Shown one piece after another: positions 44,352 through 51,680 of a stretch of 64,000 nt of DNA. The position numbers and the translations under genes are program-made. Location: the NCBI RefSeq assembly GCF_014199215.1, contig NZ_JACIJC010000002.1, positions 248,001 through 312,000 on the forward strand, read 5' to 3'. Each line of letters opens with the position of its first letter. Position 1 is the first letter of the stretch. A model generated the notes under the pieces. The model saw only the letters and a program-made list of their open reading frames with translations. It did no database searches and had not been told where the DNA came from. This DNA comes from Sphingobium boeckii (GTDB taxonomy: Bacteria > Pseudomonadota > Alphaproteobacteria > Sphingomonadales > Sphingomonadaceae).

Positions 44352-45854
44352 TCATCCCAGCGCCCGCGCGATCAGTGCCCGCGTCGAGGCGTCGAACCGG
44401 TCGGTCCCTTCGCTCTCGATCGATTTCGCGATCGCCTTGCCCAGCTCCACGCCGAACTGGTCGAACGGATTGATCCCGAGCAGAACCGCATTCACGAACG
44501 TGCGCTGTTCATAGAATGCGATCAGCGCGCCCAATGTCCGCGGATCGACCTGCTCCAGCAGGATCGTGCTCGAAGGACGGTCGCCCGCATACGCACGCGC
44601 CTTGTCGTCGCTTTCCTGGCCCGCCATCAAAGCCGCGCCCTGCGCAAAGCAATTCACCAGCAATTGCCGGTGATGCGCCTCGTCCAGCGGATGACCCGGC
44701 TCGATCGCGGCGATGAACTCCACCGGGATCAGATGCGTGCCCTGATGCAGCAACTGGAACACCGCATGTTGCGCGTCCGTGCCGACGCCGCCCCAGGTGA
44801 CGGGCGCGCTCGGGCGATCGAGCGGCACGCCCTCGGCAGTCACGCTCTTGCCATTGGATTCCATCTCGAGCTGCTGGAGATAGCTTGGCAGCAGGCGCAA
44901 GCGCTCGTCATAGGCGAAGGCGGCGCGTGTCTGGCATCCGCGCATCTGCGCATAATAGAGATCGGCGAAAGCCGCCATCGCCGGTGCATTCTTGCCGAGC
45001 GGTGCCAGGCGGAAATGCCGGTCCATCTCGGCCGCGCCCTCCAGCAATTGCTCGAACGCATCCCAGCCGAGCGCAAGCGCTGCAGGAAAGCCGATGGACG
45101 ACCAGAGAGAATAACGCCCGCCGACACTTTCAGCGAACGGCAGGACGCGGGTCTCATCCACGCCCCACTCGACCGCCTTTTCGGGCGCTGCGGTCAGCGC
45201 GACGACACGGCCATAGGGGTCTTCCACGCCCGCCTCCGTCATCCATTCCAGCGCGCTCTGCGCATTGAGCAAGGTTTCGGTCGTCGTGAAGGTTTTCGAC
45301 GCGATGGCGATCAGGGTCGCGCCCGGATCGAAGCGGTTGAACACCTCCTCCAGCGCCGCGCCATCCACGTTGGAGACGATCGCGACCTCATAGCGGTTTG
45401 AATCGCGGCCCAGTGCATCCACCAGCAGATCGGGGCCAAGCGCGGACCCACCGATGCCGATATGCAGCACCTGGCGGATCGGCCCCAAGGCTTCGGCTTC
45501 GATCGCGTCGATCAGCCCGCGCATCCGCGCATGAAAATGCCCCGCCCGCGCCACGCTCTCGGGCGCGCCCTCGCCGCGCTCGGCGGTGTGCTCCACCGCG
45601 CGGCCTTCGGTGACATTGATTTCCTTGCCTGAAAACAGCGCCTCGCGCGCCGCGGCCAGCCCCATCGCGCCGGCCAGCGCCTCGAAGCCGGCGACCAGAT
45701 CGGAAGTCAGATGCGTTTTCGACCAATCGAAGTGCATCCCCGCCACGTCCAGCGTGAGGCGCGACAGCCGGTCCGGCTCTGCCTTGAACAATGCGGTGAG
45801 CGTATCGCTCTCCAGCGCTTCGATCCGTTCCCAGGCGTTCTTGGCGTCAGTCAT
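44352..45854 (-). CDS. pgi: Glucose-6-phosphate isomerase
   Basis: Glycolysis/gluconeogenesis enzyme of 500 aa interconverting glucose-6-phosphate and fructose-6-phosphate. The phosphate-binding GIGGSALGPDLLVDAL and SKTFTTTETLLNA, the active-site GGRYSLWSSIGFPAAL and the C-terminal NPFDQFGVELGKAIAK are family signatures. It is slightly shorter than the E. coli enzyme (549 aa), as is usual in alphaproteobacteria. It is transcribed alone, divergent from the marR-MFS unit. Confidence 0.96.
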   Translation of the reverse strand: MTDAKNAWERIEALESDTLTALFKAEPDRLSRLTLDVAGMHFDWSKTHLTSDLVAGFEALAGAMGLAAAREALFSGKEINVTEGRAVEHTAERGEGAPESVARAGHFHARMRGLIDAIEAEALGPIRQVLHIGIGGSALGPDLLVDALGRDSNRYEVAIVSNVDGAALEEVFNRFDPGATLIAIASKTFTTTETLLNAQSALEWMTEAGVEDPYGRVVALTAAPEKAVEWGVDETRVLPFAESVGGRYSLWSSIGFPAALALGWDAFEQLLEGAAEMDRHFRLAPLGKNAPAMAAFADLYYAQMRGCQTRAAFAYDERLRLLPSYLQQLEMESNGKSVTAEGVPLDRPSAPVTWGGVGTDAQHAVFQLLHQGTHLIPVEFIAAIEPGHPLDEAHHRQLLVNCFAQGAALMAGQESDDKARAYAGDRPSSTILLEQVDPRTLGALIAFYEQRTFVNAVLLGINPFDQFGVELGKAIAKSIESEGTDRFDASTRALIARALG

Positions 45855-45975
45855 GCGAATCTCCGGCTGCGGTCAGACATTCCCTTTATCGGAACGCCGC
45901 GGGCGCGTAAGCCGTCTTGGTGCGGATCGGCTGATGGCGGGCACTGCTCATGGGCACGAGCCCAAGGTTCCTCCA

Positions 45976-46078
45976 CTGTTCGGGCCGAGCCTGCCGAAGC
46001 CCCTTTCTCCTAACTCTCCTCCTCGTCTTCGTGGAGGGGAGAAGGAAGGTAAGGCTTCGACAGGCTCAGCCCAAACGG
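45976..46078. repeat. Palindromic repeat, family B (long centre)
   Basis: CTGTTCGGGCCGAGCCTGCC ... GACAGGCTCAGCCCAAACGG, 103 nt because the centre carries an extra C/T-rich and G/A-rich pair (tctcctcctcg / gtggaggggagaagg). It lies between the divergent pgi and marR genes. Confidence 0.88.
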
Positions 46079-46102
46079 CATTGTGGGATGAGATCGCAGC
46101 AA

Positions 46103-46130
46103 TTGACCCTTCCCGATATACGTGTATATG
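46103..46130 (+). promoter_or_regulatory. Predicted marR promoter with overlapping operator
   Basis: TTGACC (46103-46108) and TATATG (46125-46130) are spaced by 16. The inverted repeat ATATACGTGTATAT (46116-46129) covers the -10. The predicted start falls a few bases before ATG 46140, so the marR message may be leaderless and self-repressed. Confidence 0.5.
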
Positions 46131-46139
46131 CACGCACTG

Positions 46140-46553
46140 ATGACGTCCGCACCCTGCACCTGCACAAAGCTCCGCCGCTCGGCGCGCACGCTCACCGCGC
46201 TTTATGATGAAGCGCTGGCACCATCCGGCCTCACCACGCCGCAATTCGCGCTGCTACGCACGCTCGATCGCGCTGGCCCCTGCTCGCTCACCGCCTTTGC
46301 CGAACGCACCGGCCATGATCGCACCACGCTCAGCCGCACGATCGGCGCGCTGGAAGCGCAGGGACATGTGCGCTTCGAAGCGGGAGCCGATAAACGCAGC
46401 CGCGCCGTTTCGCTCACCGAACAAGGCAGCGCCGCGATCGCGCGCGCACTGCCCTGTTGGTCGCAAGCGGAGGATCGCATAGAGGCGTTGCTGGGGCCGG
46501 ATCGCGCGCGGCTTTTCGCAATATTGGATCGGATCGAGGCGTTGCCCGTATGA
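46140..46553 (+). CDS. MarR-family transcriptional regulator
   Basis: Winged-helix repressor of 137 aa (TPQFALLRTLDRAGPCSLTAFAERTGHDRTTLSRTIGALEAQGHVRFEAGADKRSRAVSLTEQG). The N-terminal CTCTKLRRSARTLTALYDEAL has a Cys-x-Cys pair typical of a subgroup that may sense oxidants or electrophiles. ATG 46140 is preferred; ATG 46128 lies within the operator. Its stop overlaps the start of the MFS gene (ATGA), so it very likely controls that transporter. Confidence 0.9.
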   Translation: MTSAPCTCTKLRRSARTLTALYDEALAPSGLTTPQFALLRTLDRAGPCSLTAFAERTGHDRTTLSRTIGALEAQGHVRFEAGADKRSRAVSLTEQGSAAIARALPCWSQAEDRIEALLGPDRARLFAILDRIEALPV

Positions 46554-47770
46554 ATTTATTCTCTGCATCCCGGATGAAATCACCCTGGACCGTGATCCTG
46601 TGCGCGGCTGCCATTGTCACGCTTTCCATGGGCGTGCGCCAGTCGTTCGGGCTGTTCATGCCGCAAATGGGCGTGGCGCTGGATATCAGTCGCTCCAGCT
46701 TCGGCCTGGCGGTGGCGATCCAGAATATCGCCTTCGGGCTGGCGCAACCCTTTGTCGGTGCGCTGGCAGACAAGCATGGCGCGGGTCGCGTGGTCGCCGG
46801 GGGCGCGATCCTCTATGTCGCCGGGTTGATCGCGGCGTCCTTCGCCGCCGATGCGCTCGGCATTCATATCTCGCTGGGGCTGATGGTCGGCCTCGCCATG
46901 GCGGGCTGCACCTTCACGGTGGTGCTGGGTGCGGTCGGGCGCGTCGTGCCCGAAGACAAGCGTAGCATGGCCTTTGGCGTTGTGACCGCGGGTGGATCGA
47001 TCGGCCAGTTTCTGGTCGTGCCCGCCGCGCAGGCGATGCTCGCAATCTTTGGATATCGCACCTCCTTCATCCTGCTGGCTGGTTTGATGGCCTTATCCAT
47101 TCTGCTGGCGATCGGCGTGGCCGGCCGGCCCGAAAAGGCAAGCGGGCTTGAACCGCAGCAAAGCGCGGGCGAAGCGCTGAAGGAAGCGCTGGACCGGCGC
47201 AGCTTCTGGCTGCTCAACGCCGGCTTTTTCGTCTGCGGCTTTCATATCACCTTTATCGCCACGCATTTCCCTGCTTACCTCAGCGATCGCGGCCTGGGCA
47301 TCGGGATCGGTGCCAGCGCGCTGGCGCTGATCGGCCTGTTCAACATATTCGGATCCTATGCCTTTGGCCTGGCGGGAGACCGCTTGCCCAAGCATCGCGT
47401 TCTGGCAGGGCTGTATGCCGCGCGCTCTGCGGTTATCGCCCTGTTCCTGATCTTGCCGCTCACCCCTTTAACGGCGCTGGCTTTCGCATCGGCCATGGGC
47501 TTCCTCTGGCTGGGCACGGTGCCGCTCACTAGCGGGCTGGTCAGCCAGATTTTCGGCACGCGGCATCTGTCTCTGCTGGGCGGCGTGGTCTTTCTCAGCC
47601 ATCAGGTGGGCAGCTTCTTCGGCGCCTGGGCCGCGGGCTATGCCTATGACATGCTCGGATCCTATGATGCCGTCTGGGCCACGTCGATCATACTCGGGCT
47701 GATGGCAGCGCTGATCAATCTGCCGATCAACGACCGGCCCGTCGCGCGCCTGCGCCCGGCGGCGGCATGA
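46550..47770 (+). CDS. MFS transporter controlled by the adjacent MarR regulator
   Basis: Major facilitator of 406 aa with 12 predicted membrane helices. It resembles the oxalate/formate-antiporter-like group (SMGVRQSFGLFMPQM at the first helix, GALADKHGAGRVVAGGAILYVAGLIAASF, FGVVTAGGSIGQFLVVP). ATG 46550 overlaps the marR stop. A 41-aa membrane peptide gene overlaps its own stop. Substrate unknown; efflux of a toxic organic acid or drug-like compound would fit a MarR partner. Confidence 0.88.
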   Translation: MNLFSASRMKSPWTVILCAAAIVTLSMGVRQSFGLFMPQMGVALDISRSSFGLAVAIQNIAFGLAQPFVGALADKHGAGRVVAGGAILYVAGLIAASFAADALGIHISLGLMVGLAMAGCTFTVVLGAVGRVVPEDKRSMAFGVVTAGGSIGQFLVVPAAQAMLAIFGYRTSFILLAGLMALSILLAIGVAGRPEKASGLEPQQSAGEALKEALDRRSFWLLNAGFFVCGFHITFIATHFPAYLSDRGLGIGIGASALALIGLFNIFGSYAFGLAGDRLPKHRVLAGLYAARSAVIALFLILPLTPLTALAFASAMGFLWLGTVPLTSGLVSQIFGTRHLSLLGGVVFLSHQVGSFFGAWAAGYAYDMLGSYDAVWATSIILGLMAALINLPINDRPVARLRPAAA

Positions 47771-47892
47771 AGCGGCCCCATCCGCTCCTGATTTTGGGCA
47801 TCGGTGTGGCAATCGCAGCGGCGGGCCTGTGGCTCTGGCGCGATCAGGGAGCGTTGGTGTGGATGAGCGGGATTGTGGCGGCGTGCTTTTAG
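47767..47892 (+). CDS. 41-residue single-helix membrane peptide
   Basis: ATG 47767 overlaps the MFS stop (ATGA) and opens a 41-codon frame, MKRPHPLLILGIGVAIAAAG then LWLWRDQGALVWMSGIVAACF, ending in TAG at 47892. One hydrophobic helix with a positive N-terminus fits a small inner-membrane protein. The coupled position suggests an accessory subunit of the transporter. It is not recognised as a known family. Confidence 0.65.
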   Translation: MKRPHPLLILGIGVAIAAAGLWLWRDQGALVWMSGIVAACF

Positions 47893-47898
47893 ACTTGT

Positions 47899-47984
47899 GT
47901 CATCCTCGCGAACGCGGGGATCACGCTTCTTCTTTCTTCGGATGCTTCAAGGAAAAGCGGGATTCCCGCGTGCGCGGGAATGAC
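47899..47984. repeat. Palindromic repeat, family E
   Basis: GTCATCCTCGCGAACGCGGG ... CCCGCGTGCGCGGGAATGAC, with a second inverted pair inside (ttcttcggatgcttcaaggaa region). It is in the gap before lepB, of the common 'GTCATTCCCGCG' type. Confidence 0.88.
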
Positions 47985-48034
47985 AGGCGGGGCCAACGCT
48001 TGACGCCCGGCCACTGGCGCAGCAAAGCGCAAAC

Positions 48035-48892
48035 ATGACCGAAGCCACACCCGAAGCCGCCCCCGAGGCGCTGGCCGAACCTACGCCTGCCCCTTCAGCG
48101 CCGCCTAAGAAGAAGTCCGAAACGCTCGATTTCATGGCGTTTCTGCTCAAATTGGGCATCTTCGTCTTCATCTTCCGCAGCTTTTTTGCCGCGCCCTTCA
48201 ACATTCCCTCGGAATCGATGATGCCCCGTCTGCTGGTCGGGGATTACCTTCTCGTGTCCAAATGGAATTATGGCTATTCCAAATATTCTCTGCCGTTCAG
48301 CCTGCCGCTGATCTCTGGCCGCATCTTCGCGAGCGTGCCCGATCGCGGCGATGTGGTGGTGTTCAAGGCACCCCCGACGCAGGAACAGGATTATATCAAG
48401 CGCGTGATCGGCCTGCCCGGGGACATCATCCAGATGCGCGACGGTCAGGTGATATTGAACGGCACACCCGTGCCGCGGGTGCGCGTGGCCGATATCGTTC
48501 TGCCCGAAACGCCGAGCAGCGCCTGCTTGACCGATTCCGCCGCCGAACGCACGCCGGACGGCGCGATCAACTGCCATTATCGCCGCTTCCGCGAGACCCT
48601 GCCCAACGGCAAGAGCTTCTTCACGCTGGATACGGACAGTCTGCAGGGCGAGAACACCGGCACCTTCGTAGTGCCGCAGGGCCATCTCTTCATGATGGGC
48701 GACAATCGCAATCACAGCGCGGACAGCCGCTTCCCCGCCTCCCCCGGCGGCGCGATCGGCATGGTCCCGGTCGATAATGTGGTGGGCAAGGCGTGGTTCA
48801 GCGTCTTTTCCACCGATGGCACGGCCAATTGGCTGCTGCCCTGGACCTGGTTCACCGCTGCCCGGCCGGAGCGCATCGGCGAGACGTTTTGA
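48035..48892 (+). CDS. lepB: Signal peptidase I
   Basis: Membrane serine-lysine protease of 285 aa that cleaves secretory signal peptides. One N-terminal membrane helix (about 33-52) is followed by the catalytic PSESMMPRLLVGD (nucleophile S61), the general base in DYIKRVIGLPGD (K122), and the conserved box E GDNRNHSADSR. A Pro/Ala-rich N-tail precedes the helix. It heads the conserved lepB-rnc-era order and its stop overlaps the rnc TTG start. Confidence 0.96.
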   Translation: MTEATPEAAPEALAEPTPAPSAPPKKKSETLDFMAFLLKLGIFVFIFRSFFAAPFNIPSESMMPRLLVGDYLLVSKWNYGYSKYSLPFSLPLISGRIFASVPDRGDVVVFKAPPTQEQDYIKRVIGLPGDIIQMRDGQVILNGTPVPRVRVADIVLPETPSSACLTDSAAERTPDGAINCHYRRFRETLPNGKSFFTLDTDSLQGENTGTFVVPQGHLFMMGDNRNHSADSRFPASPGGAIGMVPVDNVVGKAWFSVFSTDGTANWLLPWTWFTAARPERIGETF

Positions 48893-49557
48893 GCCATCCC
48901 GATCTCTCGGCCTGGATCGAGGAACAATTCGATCATACGCCGAAGGATCTGGCGCTGTTCACCCGCGCGGTCACGCATGGCAGCCATAGCGTCAACACCT
49001 ATGAGCGACTGGAGTTTCTAGGCGATCGGGTGCTCGGCCTCGTCATGGCCGAATGGCTGTTCACATTGTTTCCCGCCGAGCCGGAGGGCAAGCTCTCCAG
49101 CCGCCTCAATGCGCTCGTCACGGGCGAAACCTGCGCCCGCATCGCGCGCGAGATAGGCGTGATCCCTCATCTGCGGCTGGGCAAGCAGGCGCGCGACGAT
49201 GGCGCGTCGCAATCCGATAATGTGCTGGGTGATGTCGTGGAGGCGCTGATCGGTGCGCTCTGGCTGGAATCCGGACTGGACGCGGCGCGCGCCTTCATTC
49301 GCCGTGCCTGGGGCGATATCGTGGAAACCCAGATCAACGCCCCCAAACATCCCAAATCCGGGCTGCAGGAATGGGCCGCAGCCCATAACCGCAAACCGCC
49401 GGTCTATGAAATCACCGATCGCTCTGGACCGCACCATGCGCCGCGGTTCACGATCAAGGTGTCGATCGGGACGCTGGCGGAGGCGACGGGGACCGGAACA
49501 TCGCGGCAGGAAGCGGAAACCGCCGCGGCGAAAGCGCTGCTGGGGAAATTGGGCTAA
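48889..49557 (+). CDS. rnc: Ribonuclease III
   Basis: Double-strand-specific RNase of 222 aa for rRNA and mRNA processing. The signature ERLEFLGDRVLGLVMAEWLF and the second acidic motif DVVEALIGALWLESG give the metal site. The C-terminal double-stranded RNA-binding domain spans about 150-222 (HPKSGLQEWAAAHNRKPPVYEI ... GTSRQEAETAAAKALLGKLG). TTG 48889 overlaps the lepB stop (TTGA) and gives the normal length. The longer upstream frame overlaps lepB and is not family-like. Confidence 0.95.
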   Translation: MSHPDLSAWIEEQFDHTPKDLALFTRAVTHGSHSVNTYERLEFLGDRVLGLVMAEWLFTLFPAEPEGKLSSRLNALVTGETCARIAREIGVIPHLRLGKQARDDGASQSDNVLGDVVEALIGALWLESGLDAARAFIRRAWGDIVETQINAPKHPKSGLQEWAAAHNRKPPVYEITDRSGPHHAPRFTIKVSIGTLAEATGTGTSRQEAETAAAKALLGKLG

Positions 49558-49583
49558 AAATCTTCTGTCGACTGAAGTTTCAG

Positions 49584-50210
49584 TTAAATTGGTTGACCGA
49601 GTTTCATCCAGTCCTCCATCGCAGCGACCAATTCGCTCGTAGGGTAATCTTGAATGTCATCATCCGAAAAACCCGCAGCCAATTGCCGTTCGTAATACCA
49701 ACCTTGGAAATCGGCATATTTTCCCAATATGCGGGCTGGCCCCTCTGCATCAGGCACTGCTTGAGCAGCCAACCAATTGCGCACCTTCCGAACCGCTTTT
49801 TCAAACGAACCGTCATGCGCCTCAATGTCCCAACCAGCGATATCCGAAAGGGCTATCCGGTAATCGAAACGACTATGCTCCAATACAAGAATTTTCTTTT
49901 CGGCGAGCGGCCCGCCCCCTGCCATTCTGAAACCGAAATCAACACCCAATTCAAACGGCATGTTCAAACGAGAATATTCATTCGCGGCTGCCGACCGCGA
50001 CCTGCTGAGATCATGAATTCCGTATTTCGATCCTCGGATCAAATCTAAAATCCGAGCTAATCGAGGCTCAGCGCCGTCACTATTCTCGGGCGCTAATCTA
50101 GGAGAAAATCCTAGGTAGGTAATGCAAAACGCCATTGCTTGAAGAATAGGCTCAAATCCTTCATCAAATGGGCAATTGATGAAGACAGAACGATCAAATG
50201 ACGTCGGCAA
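49584..50210 (-). CDS. TIR-like/nucleoside deoxyribosyltransferase-like domain protein, possible defence effector
   Basis: Protein of 208 aa, not assigned to a named family with certainty. The N-terminal half looks like the TIR/NDT-like Rossmann fold. It starts SVFINCPFDEGFEPILQAM, continues LGFSPRLA and RILDLIRGSKYGIHDLSR, and has a NMPFELGVDFG segment whose E87 aligns with the catalytic glutamate of nucleoside deoxyribosyltransferases and TIR NADases. The C-terminal half is helical and unassigned. The start is TTG 50210 behind AAGGG. DUF2188 lies just upstream on the same strand. Base composition is more AT-rich than rnc and era on either side, so acquisition by transfer is likely. Confidence 0.72.
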   Translation of the reverse strand: MPTSFDRSVFINCPFDEGFEPILQAMAFCITYLGFSPRLAPENSDGAEPRLARILDLIRGSKYGIHDLSRSRSAAANEYSRLNMPFELGVDFGFRMAGGGPLAEKKILVLEHSRFDYRIALSDIAGWDIEAHDGSFEKAVRKVRNWLAAQAVPDAEGPARILGKYADFQGWYYERQLAAGFSDDDIQDYPTSELVAAMEDWMKLGQPI

Positions 50211-50212
50211 TT

Positions 50213-50437
50213 TTATCCCTTTGATGAATGCGGGTCATTACCATAAGAGTTTCGTTCCCTGATCCTGCCATCCTTGCCGTGAATGTAAAGCTCTGACCTT
50301 TGATTTTTAGCAATGTTTGCACCAGCAGCAATCGCTTCAGCTTGAGTTTTATAGGTTCCGCTAGCCCTTGAGGCTCCCTCTTTGCGAACACTCCACTTTC
50401 CTTGATTCGGAACTACATGTTGCCCCTTCTTCGTCAT
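50213..50437 (-). CDS. DUF2188 protein
   Basis: Small protein of 74 aa covering a complete DUF2188 domain. QHVVPNQGKWSVRKEGASRA, then YKTQAEAIAAGANIAKNQ, ELYIHGKDGRIRERNSYGNDP match the family pattern. ATG 50437 follows GGAG at seven bases; an in-frame ATG at 50488 is less supported. The stop lies two bases before the start of the TIR-like gene, so the two form a unit. The biochemical role of DUF2188 is not known. Confidence 0.88.
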   Translation of the reverse strand: MTKKGQHVVPNQGKWSVRKEGASRASGTYKTQAEAIAAGANIAKNQRSELYIHGKDGRIRERNSYGNDPHSSKG

Positions 50438-50589
50438 CTTCAGCTCCAGATTGGATTGGATTGAGTTTAAGATACGTCCAGCATCCACTCAAAACAACCC
50501 CGACGATGACACATCTTCATTGACATCCCTTCACATCGCAACGCCCAAAACCTTGCCTTCCGCGGCCAACCCGCGCAAAGGCTGTCGCA

Positions 50590-51519
50590 ATGGATATCAC
50601 CCCACTCGCCGATCAAGCCCCCCTCCCCGCGCAGCAATGCGGCCTTGTCGCCATCGTCGGCGCGCCCAATGCGGGCAAGTCGACGCTCGTCAATGCGCTC
50701 GTCGGCCAGAAGGTCGCGATCGTCAGCCCCAAGGCGCAGACCACGCGCGTGCGCCTGATGGGCGTCGCCATCCATGATCAGGCGCAGATCATGCTGGTCG
50801 ATACGCCGGGCATTTTCGAGCCGCGCCGCCGACTGGACCGCGCGATGATCGCCGCAGCCTGGGGCGGGGCGCAGGATGCTGACCTGATTGCATTGGTCGT
50901 CGATTCCAAGACCGGGCTCGGCGCCAAGGTGGAGAAGATCGCCGATGCGCTGAAGGGCCGCAGCGAACCCAAGATCTTGATCCTGAACAAGGTGGATATT
51001 GCGGACAAGGGCAAGCTCCTGATCCACGCGCAGAAATTGAGCGAACGGCTCGATTTCCAGGAGATCTTCATGATCAGCGCCACCACCGGCGATGGCCTGA
51101 TGGATCTGAAAGGCGCGCTGGCCAAGGCGATGCCCGAGAGCCCGTGGCATTTCCCCGCCGATCAGGTGTCCGACGCGACCGACCGGATGCTCGCCGCCGA
51201 AGTGACGCGCGAGCAGCTCTATCTCCAGCTTCACGCCGAACTCCCTTATGCCGCTGCAGTCGAGACCGAGAAATATGACGAGCGGCCCGATGGTTCGGTG
51301 GAAATCCACCAGCAGATACTGATCGGCCGCACCAGCCAGCGCGCGATCATCCTGGGCAAGGGCGGCCAGCGGTTGAAGGAAATCGGCTCACGCGCGCGCG
51401 CGGAACTGTCAAACCTGCTCGGCGTGAAGGTGCATCTGTATCTGCATGTGAAGGTGAAGCCCGATTGGGAAGAGGATCGCGGGGTTTATCGCGATATCGG
51501 GTTGGAGTGGGTGGAGTAG
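50590..51519 (+). CDS. era: GTPase Era
   Basis: Essential GTPase of 309 aa that acts in 16S rRNA and 30S subunit maturation. The G motifs are GAPNAGKST (residues 24-32), the T of TTRVRLMGV, DTPG (71-74) and NKVD (133-136). The C-terminal KH domain contains IILGKGGQRLKEIGSRARAEL. In most relatives era follows rnc directly. Here about 1 kb carrying two opposite-strand genes separates them, so era must have its own promoter in 50438-50589, where no clear -35/-10 was identified. Confidence 0.96.
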   Translation: MDITPLADQAPLPAQQCGLVAIVGAPNAGKSTLVNALVGQKVAIVSPKAQTTRVRLMGVAIHDQAQIMLVDTPGIFEPRRRLDRAMIAAAWGGAQDADLIALVVDSKTGLGAKVEKIADALKGRSEPKILILNKVDIADKGKLLIHAQKLSERLDFQEIFMISATTGDGLMDLKGALAKAMPESPWHFPADQVSDATDRMLAAEVTREQLYLQLHAELPYAAAVETEKYDERPDGSVEIHQQILIGRTSQRAIILGKGGQRLKEIGSRARAELSNLLGVKVHLYLHVKVKPDWEEDRGVYRDIGLEWVE

Positions 51520-51557
51520 CGCACCCTCACCTTTCCCGTCATTCCTGGCACTTTCCT

Positions 51558-51650
51558 GTCATTCCCGGCCCTTCTCGCGAAAGCGGGAATCCAGCTTTTC
51601 CTTGAAGCATCCCAACGAAGAAGCTGGATCCCCGCCTTCGCGAGGATGAC
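51558..51650. repeat. Palindromic repeat, family E
   Basis: GTCATTCCCGGCCCTTCTCG ... CGCGAGGATGAC, with an inner inverted pair (agcttttccttgaagcat / caacgaagaagct) like that at 47899. It lies between the convergent era and PBP genes. Confidence 0.88.
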
Positions 51651-51680
51651 AGCGTTATTTGCACGCCCTCTTGCTACCCC

